The notes under the pieces: model-generated
Told to the model about the DNA's origin: nothing
The model's database searches: none
What the model saw: the letters and a program-made list of their open reading frames with translations, nothing else
Shown here: in pieces, positions 34,043-42,884 of the stretch
Position numbering within the stretch: the stretch's first letter is position 1
Layout of the letters: every line of letters starts with the position of its first letter
Program-made: the position numbers and the translations under genes
Assembly (NCBI RefSeq): GCF_012911005.2
Contig: NZ_WTVS01000013.1
Location: forward strand, 1-64,000
Length of the DNA: 64,000 bases
Direction of reading: 5' to 3'
DNA from: Aromatoleum toluolicum
GTDB taxonomy: Bacteria; Pseudomonadota; Gammaproteobacteria; Burkholderiales; Rhodocyclaceae

Positions 34043-35509
34043 CTACTCGCCGTCTGCCTCGTCGTCTGCCTCGGTGCGTGCAGCGAGCAGGCGCCCGCGC
34101 TTCGGTCCTTCCAGGGGCAGATGGATGATTGCGCGCAGGCCGCCACCGTTGCGGGCGCGCAACTCGAGCCGACCTTCGTGCGAGGCAATGATGCGTTCGA
34201 CGATGGCGAGGCCGAGACCGGCGCCCTTGGTGTTCGAGCGCGCGGTCTCGAGGCGCGTGAAGGGATGGCGCATGCGCTCCATGTCGGCCTCGGGAATGCC
34301 GGGGCCGCGGTCGGCGACTTCGATCAGGGCTTCGTCGCCGCGGCTCGAAACGATGAGACTGATGGGGCTCTCTTCACCGGCGTAACGTACCGCATTGTCC
34401 ATCAGATTGCGGACCGCGCGGCGCAGCGGGAGGGTGCGCACCGGCACAGCGAGGCTCGCCGGGGCGTCGAGGCGCACCTTGATGCCGCGCAGGCGATAAG
34501 GTTCGGCGATATCGGCGAGCAGGCCCGCGAGGTCCTCGACCTGCAGGGGTTCCTGGGGTTCGCCGCGCCCGAAATCGAGGAACTGGCCGATGATGCGGTC
34601 CATTTCCTCGACGTCGGCGACCATCGCGCGAACGTCGGTATCAGGCGCGCCGGACATCTCGATGCCGAGGCGCAGGCGTGCGAGGGGCGTGCGCAGGTCG
34701 TGCGACACGCCGGCGAGGATCAAGGCACGGTCGGCGTCGGTGCGGGCCAGGTCGCCGGCCATCTGGTTGAACGCCCGCGCAACCGTGGCGATTTCGAGCG
34801 GCCCGCTTTCGGGGAGGTGCGGCGGCGTGCGGCCGCTGCCGACGACGCGTGCCGAGCGGGCCAGGTTGCGCAGCGGGACGCCGATGCGGGACACGATCAT
34901 GTAAGCGCCGATCAGCGCGGCAAGGAGCGCGCCGCCTCCCCAGACGAGCCATTCCAGAGCGCCGGTGCGCTCGATGCGCTCGGATGGGAGCATCAGCCAG
35001 AAATCCTGTTCGTCGTCCGGGTCGAGACGGAAACTCACCCAGAACCCATCGAGGGTCTTCCAGCGCGAGGCGAAGCGCGTGTGGGTTCCGAGCTGCCGGC
35101 GGACTTCCTGCGTCAGCATCTGCATTCCGCGCGTGTCGGGCAGCGGTTTGAGTTCGTCGCTGGGTTCAGCCGGGTAGATGCGCATTCCCTCGAGCGCTGC
35201 CAGTTCGATCAGCAGCTCCGTGCGCCGCTCGGCTTCCGAGTTGATGAGCGCCGTGCGCGTGAGATTCACGACGCTGGCGACCATCTGGGCCAGGTTGCGG
35301 GCGCGCGCCGGCTCTTCGAAATGACTGAAGATCTGCGACCAGGTTGCCAGCGCCAGCGTCAGAAGCAGGGCGATGAGGAAGAAGGTCTGCCAGAGAAGCG
35401 TCCGCGGCAGGAACAGCGCGAGGCGCGGCTCCTGGCTCGCGGGACTTGGCGAGGGTTCCCCGGCGTCTGCGGCGGACGGTTCAGGCTTCGTTGGCAGGCT
35501 TCGATTCAT
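34043..35509 (-). CDS. EnvZ-like sensor histidine kinase
   Basis: A 488-residue membrane kinase. A Pro/Ser-rich N-terminus precedes TM1 (about 33-58), a periplasmic sensor domain (about 60-205) and TM2 near 215 ([15 protein letters not shown]). HAMP follows, then the DHp helix with [14 protein letters not shown], phospho-acceptor His near 270, and the ATPase domain with [15 protein letters not shown] and [12 protein letters not shown]. The domain order and H-box match EnvZ. It overlaps the response regulator gene by 29 bp. The stimulus is unknown; osmolarity is only the family precedent. Confidence 0.93.
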   Translation of the reverse strand: MNRSLPTKPEPSAADAGEPSPSPASQEPRLALFLPRTLLWQTFFLIALLLTLALATWSQIFSHFEEPARARNLAQMVASVVNLTRTALINSEAERRTELLIELAALEGMRIYPAEPSDELKPLPDTRGMQMLTQEVRRQLGTHTRFASRWKTLDGFWVSFRLDPDDEQDFWLMLPSERIERTGALEWLVWGGGALLAALIGAYMIVSRIGVPLRNLARSARVVGSGRTPPHLPESGPLEIATVARAFNQMAGDLARTDADRALILAGVSHDLRTPLARLRLGIEMSGAPDTDVRAMVADVEEMDRIIGQFLDFGRGEPQEPLQVEDLAGLLADIAEPYRLRGIKVRLDAPASLAVPVRTLPLRRAVRNLMDNAVRYAGEESPISLIVSSRGDEALIEVADRGPGIPEADMERMRHPFTRLETARSNTKGAGLGLAIVERIIASHEGRLELRARNGGGLRAIIHLPLEGPKRGRLLAARTEADDEADGE

Positions 35510-36218
35510 CCGGCACGAACACGTATCCGAAGCCCCACACGGTCTGGATGTAGCGCGGCTTGGCAGGGTCGTCTTCGACGAGCTTGCGCAGGCGGCTCAC
35601 CTGCACGTCGATGGCGCGATCGAAGACGCCGTATTCGCGGCCTCGTGCCAGTTCCATGAGCTTGTCGCGCGACAGCGGCTGCCGCGGATGCTGGAGGAGG
35701 ACCTTCAGCAGCGAGAACTCACCGGTCGTGAGCGAGATTTCCTCCCCGTCGCGCACGAGAGAACGCACGCCGAGGTTCACCTGCACGTTGCCGAACTTGA
35801 CGACCTCGTCCTCGATCGTCGGTGCTCCGGGTAGCGTCGGAGGCTGCCGGCGCATCACCGCGTGGATGCGGGCGACGAGTTCGCGGGGGTTGAACGGCTT
35901 GGCAAGGTAGTCGTCGGCGCCCATCTCGAGGCCGATGATGCGGTCGACGTCGTCGCCCTTGGCAGTGAGCATGATGATGGGGATGGCGTTCTGGTCGCCC
36001 CGCAGGCGCCGGCAGATGGCAAGGCCGTCTTCGCCGGGAAGCATCAGGTCCAGCACCATCACGTCGTAATGCTCGCGGTGCAGGGCGCGATCCATGGACG
36101 ATGCGTCCACGACGGACTTGACGGTGAAGCCCTGTTCCTGAAGGTAGCGCGACAACAGTTCGCGCAGGCGCGCATCGTCGTCGACCAGCAATACTCGATA
36201 TCGGATCTTGGTGTTCAT
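35481..36218 (-). CDS. ompR: OmpR-like response regulator
   Basis: A 245-residue OmpR/PhoB-type regulator. The receiver has the acidic triad at 13-15, phospho-acceptor Asp57 (VMVLDLMLPGEDG), Thr in IMLTAKGDDVD and Lys in DDYLAKPFNPREL. The winged-helix DNA-binding domain (about 150-238) includes TTGEFSLLKVLLQHPRQPLSRDKL and DVQVSRLRKLVEDDP, closest to OmpR. It is the first gene of the two-component pair. It is divergent from a small exported protein gene. Confidence 0.95.
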   Translation of the reverse strand: MNTKIRYRVLLVDDDARLRELLSRYLQEQGFTVKSVVDASSMDRALHREHYDVMVLDLMLPGEDGLAICRRLRGDQNAIPIIMLTAKGDDVDRIIGLEMGADDYLAKPFNPRELVARIHAVMRRQPPTLPGAPTIEDEVVKFGNVQVNLGVRSLVRDGEEISLTTGEFSLLKVLLQHPRQPLSRDKLMELARGREYGVFDRAIDVQVSRLRKLVEDDPAKPRYIQTVWGFGYVFVPDESKPANEA

Positions 36219-36294
36219 GGTGCGAATCCTATCCGGTTACATTTTCGCGTGCCAGCGCGGAATTCGGAGATTTGCCGGCAACGGGTAACGTTTC

Positions 36295-36328
36295 GTAAGG
36301 GCTTGGGAAATACGCAACACGCCCTTAC
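36295..36328. promoter_or_regulatory. Inverted repeat upstream of ompR
   Basis: GTAAGGGC (36295-36302) and GCCCTTAC (36321-36328) are exact reverse complements with 18 bases between. Short AACGT and CGTT pieces flank them in the same symmetry. It lies in the divergent ompR/exported-protein gap and could be an operator or a 5'-leader stem. Confidence 0.35.
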
Positions 36329-36381
36329 ACGTTGGCCTTTAAATCTTCGTCCAGAAACGCCGTAAATACCAATACGAGGGT

Positions 36382-36813
36382 ATGGTTTCATCGTCCGAAT
36401 CTGCAATACGAACTCTGTCCGTGGCGATCATGGCAAAAAGCTGGTCAACTTCCTGTGCGGCATGCTCCCCCGGCGACGGCGGGTTGCAGGGGAAACGATC
36501 CCGTGGTCGGGCGACGGGCATCGTCCTGTTCCTGTGCGCGCTCGTGTCGGCACTCGTTGCCGCTCCCGGGTTCGCTCGCGAGAGCACGTCGTCGCGCCAA
36601 GGGAAGGAAAGTGTGACGTCGCCGGGATATTCGAGCGCGCGGGACAAGCGCCGGGCTGAGCTTCGCCGTGCGCTCATGAGCGGCCCGGAGACCCCCCGCG
36701 CTGCTGAGCAGGAGCCGCGCCGCCTGTCGCGCGAGCAGCGTGAAGCGCTCTACCAGGAACTGCGGCAGGCAATGCGCGACGCGAACCGTCCCCGCAGCGT
36801 GACGGAGCGCTGA
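36382..36813 (+). CDS. Putative small exported basic protein, unrecognised
   Basis: A 143-residue ORF that I cannot assign to a family. If the start is the Met at 36430, the product is 127 residues with a long basic N-region and a hydrophobic stretch (GIVLFLCALVSALVAAPGFA) that looks like a signal peptide cleaved at PGFA. The mature part is highly charged and ends RRLSREQREALYQELRQAM, a helical phrase found in small periplasmic proteins of this group. No good ribosome site supports either start. Codon usage fits coding. Confidence 0.55.
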   Translation: MVSSSESAIRTLSVAIMAKSWSTSCAACSPGDGGLQGKRSRGRATGIVLFLCALVSALVAAPGFARESTSSRQGKESVTSPGYSSARDKRRAELRRALMSGPETPRAAEQEPRRLSREQREALYQELRQAMRDANRPRSVTER

Positions 36814-36884
36814 TCGGAATCCTCCCGCGTCTCCGCGCCGCGCACAATCGCGGTACGGGTACTCCGCAGTCGGGCCGCTGCCGG

Positions 36885-36890
36885 TAAAAT
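36885..36890 (+). promoter_or_regulatory. Candidate -10 hexamer just before tsaB
   Basis: TAAAAT ends 9 bases before the tsaB ATG, and only a weak GGGCGG stands between. It is the same short-leader layout as ispD and relA. Confidence 0.35.
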
Positions 36891-36899
36891 GGGCGGCCT

Positions 36900-37592
36900 A
36901 TGAAAATCCTCTCGATCGAGACCTCGTGCGAGCACGCGAGCGTCGCCCTGCTGCTCGACGGCGAGACCGTCGAACGAACCCTGGAAGGGCATTCGAATCA
37001 CTCCGAGCGCCTGCTGCCCACCCTGAAGTCGCTGCTCGCCGATGCCGGGGTTGCGCTCGGGGCGCTCGATGCCGTGGCGTTCGGCGCCGGTCCGGGCGCC
37101 TTTACCGGGTTGCGCCTCGCTTGCGGTGTGGCACAGGGTCTGGCGATGGGCGCGGACCTGGGAGTCGCGCCGGTATGCAGTCTCGAGGCGCTGGCGCTGC
37201 AGGGCAGGGGGGATGCAATCTACGTCGCGACCGATGCGCGCATGGGCGAGGTGTATTCCGCGGCCTACCGTCTGTCGGACGGACTTCCCGTCGTGACCGC
37301 GCCGCCGACGTGCTGCCCGCCCGAGATGCTGGCTTTGCCCGCGGTGGGGCAGTGGACCGGCATCGGATCGGCCTTCGCCGTGTACGGCGATCGGATCCCG
37401 CCGGAGGTGCTGGACCGGCTGGGGCCGCAGCAGCGCGATGCGGTGCCGCGCGCGGCGGACGTTGCAAGGCTGGCGGTGCGCCTCGTCGACGGCGGGGCCC
37501 TGGTTGCGGCCGAGATCGCCGCGCCGCTGTATGTGCGCGACAAGGTGGCACTGACGACGGCCGAGCGATTGGCGCGCGGAGGGCGGGCGTGA
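36900..37592 (+). CDS. tsaB: tRNA threonylcarbamoyladenosine biosynthesis protein TsaB
   Basis: A 230-residue partner of TsaD in making t6A37 on ANN-decoding tRNAs. The actin-like N-terminal lobe has ILSIETSCEHASVALLLDG, SERLLPTLKSLLADAG, and the AVAFGAGPGAFTGLRLACGVAQGLA segment typical of TsaB. The C-terminal part is shorter than in TsaD and lacks the metal site, as expected. It overlaps rimI by GTGA. Confidence 0.95.
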   Translation: MKILSIETSCEHASVALLLDGETVERTLEGHSNHSERLLPTLKSLLADAGVALGALDAVAFGAGPGAFTGLRLACGVAQGLAMGADLGVAPVCSLEALALQGRGDAIYVATDARMGEVYSAAYRLSDGLPVVTAPPTCCPPEMLALPAVGQWTGIGSAFAVYGDRIPPEVLDRLGPQQRDAVPRAADVARLAVRLVDGGALVAAEIAAPLYVRDKVALTTAERLARGGRA

Positions 37593-38041
37593 CCGCGGGA
37601 TTCGGCTTTGTTCCCATGACGGACGAGGATCTGTCGTGGGTGGTCGAGAATGAGCGCGAGCTGCATGCTTTTCCCTGGAGCGAAGGCAATTTCGCGGATT
37701 CCCTGCGTGCCGGCTACAACTGCTGGGTGATGCGCGACGAGGCTGAGCCGGTCGCCTACGCCGTGATGCTGACGGTGATCGACGAGGCCCATCTGCTCAA
37801 CATCAGCGTTGCGCGTACGGTGCAGCGCCGCGGAATTGGCGGGAAACTGTTGGAGTACCTGTCGTCGGAGGCGCAGCGGGCGGGTGCGATCCAGTTCTTC
37901 CTCGAGGTGCGCCCCTCGAACACCGCGGCGCTTGCGCTGTATGAGCGCCATGGCTTTGTTGCGATCGGGCGGCGGAAGGGTTATTACCCGGCGGCCGACG
38001 GTCGGCGCGAAGATGCGATCGTGATGAGGCGCGAGCTGTGA
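37589..38041 (+). CDS. rimI: Ribosomal protein S18-alanine N-acetyltransferase
   Basis: A 150-residue GNAT acetyltransferase. The substrate-loop HAFPWSEGNFADSL, the acetyl-CoA loop QRRGIGGKLLEYL (motif Q/RxxGxG/A near residue 78), FFLEVRPSNTAALALYERHGF and the RimI-specific C-terminus YYPAADGRREDAIVM are all present. The chosen start is a GTG at 37589 overlapping the tsaB stop; an ATG 9 codons later is possible but would trim the first strand. Confidence 0.94.
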   Translation: MTAGFGFVPMTDEDLSWVVENERELHAFPWSEGNFADSLRAGYNCWVMRDEAEPVAYAVMLTVIDEAHLLNISVARTVQRRGIGGKLLEYLSSEAQRAGAIQFFLEVRPSNTAALALYERHGFVAIGRRKGYYPAADGRREDAIVMRREL

Positions 38042-38925
38042 GAGACGCGCGGCGCGATGCCGTGCTGCGCGAGATGGGGCTCGCTCCCCTGTGGCGTTTG
38101 CGCGCGGGGGGCGAGGAGAGTTCGGACGCCGTCGACGCGTTGCCGGAATCGGCACCGGTCCCGATCGGACCGGATCGGGGCGGCGCTGCATCGTCCCCGC
38201 CCGCGCAGACCCCGCCGCCGGAGCGGGTGCCCGAGGTGCGTTCCGTGCGTGCGGCGCTTCCTGTCCGCGACCTGATTCCGCGCGCAGCGGGGGAGGCCGC
38301 GGCAGCGGCGCCGGACCGCCGCGACGACGGCGACCCTGCGAGGACGGGCCGTATCGCGCGGATGGATTGGGACGAGCTGGAGGCCGACATCCGCGCCTGC
38401 AAGGCATGCCGCCTGTGCGAGAAGCGCCGGCAGGCCGTTCCAGGTGTCGGTCATCGGCGTGCCGAGTGGATGTTCGTCGGAGAGGGCCCGGGAGCCGAGG
38501 AGGACCAGCGCGGGGAGCCCTTCGTCGGCGCCGCGGGCAAGCTGCTCGATGCGATGCTCGCCGCGATCGGCCTGCAGCGGGGCGAGAACGTCTATATCGC
38601 GAATGCGGTGAAATGCCGGCCGCCGCACAACCGGACGCCGCAGGCGGACGAAATCGCCGCCTGCCACCCTTATCTGGCGCGCCAGATCGAGCTGGTGCGA
38701 CCGCGCGTGGTGGTCGCGCTGGGGCGCCCTGCGGCCCTCGCGCTGCTGGATGCCGAGATCAGCATCGGCGCTTCGCGCGGCCGCGTGTTCCATCGCGCGG
38801 AAACGCAGGTGGTCGTGACCTATCACCCTGCTTATCTGCTGCGGAACCCGGCCGACAAGGCCAAGGCGTGGGAGGACCTGTGCTTTGCGCGCCGCCTGAT
38901 GCAGGAGCAGGCCGGAAAGGTCTGA
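38038..38925 (+). CDS. Family 4 uracil-DNA glycosylase with Pro/Ala-rich N-terminus
   Basis: A 295-residue protein that excises uracil from DNA. The catalytic module starts near residue 110. Fe-S ligands are expected in CKACRLC, VKCRPP and AACHPYL. The active-site motif GEGPGAEEDQRGEPFVG and the C-terminal TYHPAYLLR are family-4 hallmarks. The first ~105 residues are low-complexity Pro/Ala/Arg sequence of unknown role, longer than in thermophilic prototypes. The GTG start at 38038 overlaps the rimI stop (GTGA), so tsaB-rimI-udg form a coupled trio. Confidence 0.92.
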   Translation: MRDARRDAVLREMGLAPLWRLRAGGEESSDAVDALPESAPVPIGPDRGGAASSPPAQTPPPERVPEVRSVRAALPVRDLIPRAAGEAAAAAPDRRDDGDPARTGRIARMDWDELEADIRACKACRLCEKRRQAVPGVGHRRAEWMFVGEGPGAEEDQRGEPFVGAAGKLLDAMLAAIGLQRGENVYIANAVKCRPPHNRTPQADEIAACHPYLARQIELVRPRVVVALGRPAALALLDAEISIGASRGRVFHRAETQVVVTYHPAYLLRNPADKAKAWEDLCFARRLMQEQAGKV

Positions 38926-38928
38926 CGG

Positions 38929-38961
38929 GCACCCGGCGGGCCGGGAGCGCGGCCCGGGTGC
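38929..38961. terminator. GC-rich hairpin between udg and lplT
   Basis: Outer arms GCACCCGG and CCGGGTGC are exact complements, and an inner GGCC...GGCC pair can extend the fold. It lies in the 39-bp convergent gap. There is no T run on either side, so strength is uncertain. Confidence 0.4.
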
Positions 38962-38964
38962 GGA

Positions 38965-40218
38965 TCAGTGCTTGTGGTCTTCGAGCAGCGCGACGGAATC
39001 GAATTCGCGCTGGTTGAGGTCGTGCCGGCGCTGCACGAGGTGCATCATGCCGGCGACGAACAGGCCGAACATGACGATCACCACGTTGATCGACAGTCCG
39101 GACATGATCAGCAGGGCATACAGGCCCGTCATGATCAGGATCGACAGGTTCTCGTTGAAGTTCTGCACGGCGATCGAATGACCGGCGCCCATGAGGATGT
39201 GGCCGCGATGTTGCAGCAGGGCGTTCATCGGCACGACGAAGAAGCCGGCCAGGCAGCCGACCACGACCATGAGGATCATCGCCAGCGTGGGCTGCGTGAC
39301 GACGACCATGACCATCACGACGAGGCCCATGGCAATGCCCAGGGGGATGACCCGGACGGCGCGGCGCAGGCTGATCATGCGCGCGGCCAGCACCGCGCCG
39401 AGCGCGATGCCGACGGCGACGACACCCTGCATCATCGAAGCCTTGGAGAGATCGAAGCCGAGGTTGTGTTCGGCCCACTTGATCACGATGAACTGGAGCG
39501 TGGCGCCGGCTCCCCAGAAAAGGGTCGTGACGGCGAGGGAGATCTGGCCGAGCTTGTCGCGCCACAGCAGTTTCATGCAGTGCACGAAGTCGTGGACGAG
39601 GTACACCGGGTTGTTCTTGAGCGGCTTGTGGTCGACGCCGGTGTCGGGGATGCGCAGGTTGAAGGCCGTTGCGGCAAGGTAGAGCAGCCCGACGATGGCG
39701 ATGGACGCCTGCAGGACGTTGTCCGTCACCATCGGCAGGCCCAGTCCGGTGATCCAGTTGCCGACGTCGGGACGGATCAGCACGCCGCCGATGACCGTGC
39801 CGAGGATGATGGCGCCGACCGTGAGGCCTTCGATCCAGCCGTTGGCCACGACGAGCAGGCGGTGGGGCAGGTATTCGGTGAGGATGCCGTACTTGGCCGG
39901 CGAGTACGCTGCAGCGCCGAGCCCGATGACGGCATAGGCGAAGAGGGGGTGGGCGCCGAGCAGCAGCATCAGGCAGCCGCCGATCTTGATGGTGTTGCTG
40001 ATGAACATCACGCGCCACTTGGGCATCGAGTCGGCGAAGGCGCCGACGAAGGCGGCCAGCGCGACGTAGGAAACGGTGAAGAACAGCTTCAGCAGCGGTT
40101 CGTACGTTGCCGGGGCAGACATCTCGCGCAGCAGCGCGATGGCAATGATCAGCAGCGCGTTGTCGGCCAGCGCAGAGAAGAACTGCGCCGCCATGATGAT
40201 GTAGAAGCCGAGCGGCAT
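38965..40218 (-). CDS. lplT: Lysophospholipid transporter LplT
   Basis: A 417-residue major-facilitator protein with about 12 transmembrane segments that flips lysophospholipids inwards for re-acylation. N-terminal FYIIMAAQFFSALADNALLI, the FVGAFADSMPKWRVMFISN loop, AAAYSPAKYGILTEYLP and VANGWIEGLTVGAIILG match LplT closely. In enterobacteria it sits beside aas; no acyltransferase gene is adjacent here. The ATG at 40218 is well placed. It is divergent from a LysR gene. Confidence 0.94.
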   Translation of the reverse strand: MPLGFYIIMAAQFFSALADNALLIIAIALLREMSAPATYEPLLKLFFTVSYVALAAFVGAFADSMPKWRVMFISNTIKIGGCLMLLLGAHPLFAYAVIGLGAAAYSPAKYGILTEYLPHRLLVVANGWIEGLTVGAIILGTVIGGVLIRPDVGNWITGLGLPMVTDNVLQASIAIVGLLYLAATAFNLRIPDTGVDHKPLKNNPVYLVHDFVHCMKLLWRDKLGQISLAVTTLFWGAGATLQFIVIKWAEHNLGFDLSKASMMQGVVAVGIALGAVLAARMISLRRAVRVIPLGIAMGLVVMVMVVVTQPTLAMILMVVVGCLAGFFVVPMNALLQHRGHILMGAGHSIAVQNFNENLSILIMTGLYALLIMSGLSINVVIVMFGLFVAGMMHLVQRRHDLNQREFDSVALLEDHKH

Positions 40219-40372
40219 CGGGTGGGAGACGGCCGTCTGAAGGTGAAGCGCGGTTTATATCACGACATGTGTCTGTTTGTTGTGATTTGGCTCATGGCCG
40301 TTGCTGGGGGCCTGCTGTCAGCGGAGTGTCAGAGATTTCGCGTAATGCATGAGCTGTGCTTTAATCGTGCGC

Positions 40373-40387
40373 ATAAACGAGACTTAT
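40373..40387. promoter_or_regulatory. LysR-type dyad ahead of the LysR gene
   Basis: ATAA-N7-TTAT fits the T-N11-A dyad that LysR-type regulators bind. It ends 9 bases before the GTG start of the LysR gene and would suit negative autoregulation. A second weaker dyad (ATCAC/GTGAT) lies at 40259-40286 nearer lplT. Confidence 0.4.
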
Positions 40388-40396
40388 GGAGTAGCC

Positions 40397-41314
40397 GTGG
40401 CTGATCGCAGACTTCAGGTATTCAGCGCCGTGGCCAAGTACGGGTCGTTCACGCGGGCCGCGGAACATCTTTTCATGACGCAGCCGGCCGTGACCTTCCA
40501 GATCAAGCAGTTGGAAGAGCATTTCAATACGCGCCTGCTCGAGCGCGGGCACGGGCGCGTGGGACTGACGCCGGCCGGGGAGGTGGTGCTGGCCTATGCG
40601 GACCGGATTCTCGATCTGTCCGACGAGCTGGAGTCGCGGGTGTCGGAACTGACCGACGAACTCGGCGGCACGCTGAACATCGGCACCAGCACGACGATCG
40701 CGGCGTACTGGCTGCCGCAGCTGCTGGAAGGCTTCAAGCGCAAGTATCCGCGCGTGGTACCGCGTGTGGTGGTCGGCAACTCGCAGCTGACCGAGGATCG
40801 CGTGGCGTCGCGCGAGCTCGACCTCGGGCTGATCGAGATCGTGTCGGAACAGCCGGCGATCGAGCGCATGACGGCGACGCGCGACGAGCTGTTCGTGATC
40901 TGCTCCCCGAAGGACACGCTGGCGAAGCACAAGAGCCTCAGCGCCAAGGAGCTGAAGGGTCACCCGCTGATCACCCGCGACCCGGGCAACGCGATCCGCG
41001 TGCTGGCCGAGGACTTCTTCGCCGCCGCGGGCATCGGGATCGACGAGCTGACGATCTGTGCGGAGCTGGGCAGCCTCGCGACGGTTAAGCACTTGGCGGC
41101 CGAGGGGATGGGGTTCGCGATCGCGTCGCGCGCCGCGATCCAGCGCGACATCCGCGAGGGGCGCCTGGTCGGGATTCCGCTGGAGCCGCGCCAGTACACG
41201 CCGCTCGAGGTGATCGTGCCGCGCGACAAGTTCCGTTCCCGTCTGATCACGACCTTCGCGGAGTATGCGGTCGCCGAGTTCAAGCGCATGGCGGTCGATG
41301 ACGTGAGCGCGTGA
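40397..41314 (+). CDS. LysR-family transcriptional regulator
   Basis: A 305-residue LTTR. The winged-helix domain is at residues 3-62 (LQVFSAVAKYGSFTRAAEHLFMTQPAVTFQIKQLEEHF) and the effector domain at about 92-295 (TLNIGTSTTIAAYWLPQLL, then VASRELDLGLIEIV and AEGMGFAIASRAA). It resembles the CysL/CbbR-like branch; the regulon cannot be told. The GTG at 40397 has TGGAG 7 bases upstream. Its stop overlaps the radA ATG (TGATG), an unusual regulator-repair pairing probably due to gene packing. Confidence 0.92.
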   Translation: MADRRLQVFSAVAKYGSFTRAAEHLFMTQPAVTFQIKQLEEHFNTRLLERGHGRVGLTPAGEVVLAYADRILDLSDELESRVSELTDELGGTLNIGTSTTIAAYWLPQLLEGFKRKYPRVVPRVVVGNSQLTEDRVASRELDLGLIEIVSEQPAIERMTATRDELFVICSPKDTLAKHKSLSAKELKGHPLITRDPGNAIRVLAEDFFAAAGIGIDELTICAELGSLATVKHLAAEGMGFAIASRAAIQRDIREGRLVGIPLEPRQYTPLEVIVPRDKFRSRLITTFAEYAVAEFKRMAVDDVSA

Positions 41315-42687
41315 TGGCGAAGGCGAAGACGAGCTTCGTCTGCAGCGAGTGCGGCGGACAGGCGCCGCGCTGGCAGGGCCAGTGTCCGCAATGCAAGGGT
41401 TGGAACACGCTGGTCGAGACGGTGATCGAGGCTACGACGCCGGGCAGCAGCCGGTTCGCGGCGTTGGCCGGCGCGACCGGCAGGCTGCAGTCGCTCGCGG
41501 AGCTCGAGCCGCGCGAGGAACCGCGCACGCCGACGGGGATCGAGGAGTTCGACCGCGTGCTCGGCGGCGGGCTGGTCGCCGGCGGTGTCGTGCTGATCGG
41601 CGGCGATCCGGGGATCGGCAAGTCGACGCTGCTGCTGCAGGCGCTGTCGGCGCTCGCAGCGCGGCAGGCGGCAATCTACGTGAGCGGCGAGGAGTCGGGC
41701 GAGCAGGTGGCGCTGCGTGCACAGCGCCTGCAGCTCGATCCGGCGGGGTTGAAGCTGCTGCCCGAGATCAATCTCGAACGCATCCTCGCGACGCTGAAGG
41801 AGGCGAAGCCGCGCATTGCGGTGATCGACTCGATCCAGACGGTGTATTCGGAGGCGTTGCAGTCGGCGCCCGGTTCGGTCGCCCAGGTGCGCGAATGCGC
41901 CGCCCAGCTCACGCGCTTCGCGAAGCAGAGCGGCACATGCCTGATCATGGTCGGCCACGTGACCAAGGACGGCACGCTGGCGGGGCCGCGCGTGCTGGAG
42001 CACATCGTCGACACGGTGCTGTATTTCGAGGGCGACACGCATTCGAGCTTCCGTCTCGTGCGGGCGTTCAAGAATCGCTTCGGCGCGGTGAATGAGCTGG
42101 GCGTGTTCGCAATGACGGAGCGCGGTCTGCGCGGCGTGAGCAACCCGTCGGCGATCTTCCTGTCGCAGCACAGCCAGCAGGTGGCGGGCAGCTGCGTGCT
42201 GGTGACGCAGGAGGGCACGCGGCCGCTGCTGGTGGAGATCCAGGCGCTGGTCGACGGCGCGCACAGCCCGAATCCGCGTCGCCTGTCGGTCGGGCTCGAG
42301 CAGAACCGGCTGGCGATGCTGCTCGCGGTGCTGCATCGCCATGCGGGCGTGGTGTGCTTCGATCAGGATGTGTTCGTGAACGCGGTGGGGGGAGTCAAGA
42401 TCGCCGAACCGGCGGCGGACCTCGCGGTGCTGCTGGCGATCGTGTCCTCGCTGCGCAGCCGGGCGCTGCCGCGCGGGCTGGTGGTATTCGGCGAGGTGGG
42501 GTTGGCGGGCGAGATCCGCCCGGCACCGCGCGGCCAGGAGCGCCTGAAGGAGGCGGCCAAACTCGGCTTCACGGTCGCGATCATCCCGAAGGCGAACGCG
42601 CCCAAGCAGGCGATTTCCGGCATGCGGGTGATTGCGGTGGACCGGATCGAGGAAGCGATCGAACAGGCGCGCGAGATCGAAGCCTGA
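41314..42687 (+). CDS. radA: DNA repair protein RadA
   Basis: A 457-residue RecA-like ATPase that promotes branch migration and processing of recombination intermediates. The zinc finger CSECGGQAPRWQGQCPQC is at residues 11-28, Walker A GGDPGIGKST near 91, the RadA-specific KNRFG near 252, and the C-terminal Lon-protease-like domain from about 290 (SVGLEQNRLAMLLAVL, then LPRGLVVFGEVGLAGEIRP). The start ATG overlaps the LysR stop. Confidence 0.97.
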   Translation: MAKAKTSFVCSECGGQAPRWQGQCPQCKGWNTLVETVIEATTPGSSRFAALAGATGRLQSLAELEPREEPRTPTGIEEFDRVLGGGLVAGGVVLIGGDPGIGKSTLLLQALSALAARQAAIYVSGEESGEQVALRAQRLQLDPAGLKLLPEINLERILATLKEAKPRIAVIDSIQTVYSEALQSAPGSVAQVRECAAQLTRFAKQSGTCLIMVGHVTKDGTLAGPRVLEHIVDTVLYFEGDTHSSFRLVRAFKNRFGAVNELGVFAMTERGLRGVSNPSAIFLSQHSQQVAGSCVLVTQEGTRPLLVEIQALVDGAHSPNPRRLSVGLEQNRLAMLLAVLHRHAGVVCFDQDVFVNAVGGVKIAEPAADLAVLLAIVSSLRSRALPRGLVVFGEVGLAGEIRPAPRGQERLKEAAKLGFTVAIIPKANAPKQAISGMRVIAVDRIEEAIEQAREIEA

Positions 42688-42736
42688 GGCTTGCCGTCGG
42701 CGCAGGGGATCGCGAACGCAATCGCACGAGGTCGGG

Positions 42737-42825
42737 TAGGGCGGGATGAAATCCCGCCGTCGCGATGATGCGCGCTCCGGCGCAAAATATCGGCGCCCGA
42801 TGCGGCGGGATTCCATCTCGCCCTA
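42737..42825. repeat. REPIN-like inverted repeat element
   Basis: Two 23-bp REP-like units at 42737-42759 and 42803-42825 are in inverted orientation and differ at two positions, with 43 bases between. Each unit is itself a palindrome: GGCGGGAT-GAA-ATCCCGCC on the left, one mismatch on the right. Such doublets are typical of REPINs mobilised by RAYT transposases. No RAYT gene is in the window. It occupies the gap between radA and the TetR gene. Confidence 0.7.
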
Positions 42826-42884
42826 TGCCACGTAACGAGACGAGGCGGATCTGCAGAGTGTACATTGCGATTTGCTTATACTAA

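Noticed and set aside
40397-41314. Naming the LysR regulator cysB
   Set aside because: CysB's N-terminus and cysteine-regulon context are missing. The helix-turn-helix matches a more general CysL/CbbR-like branch.
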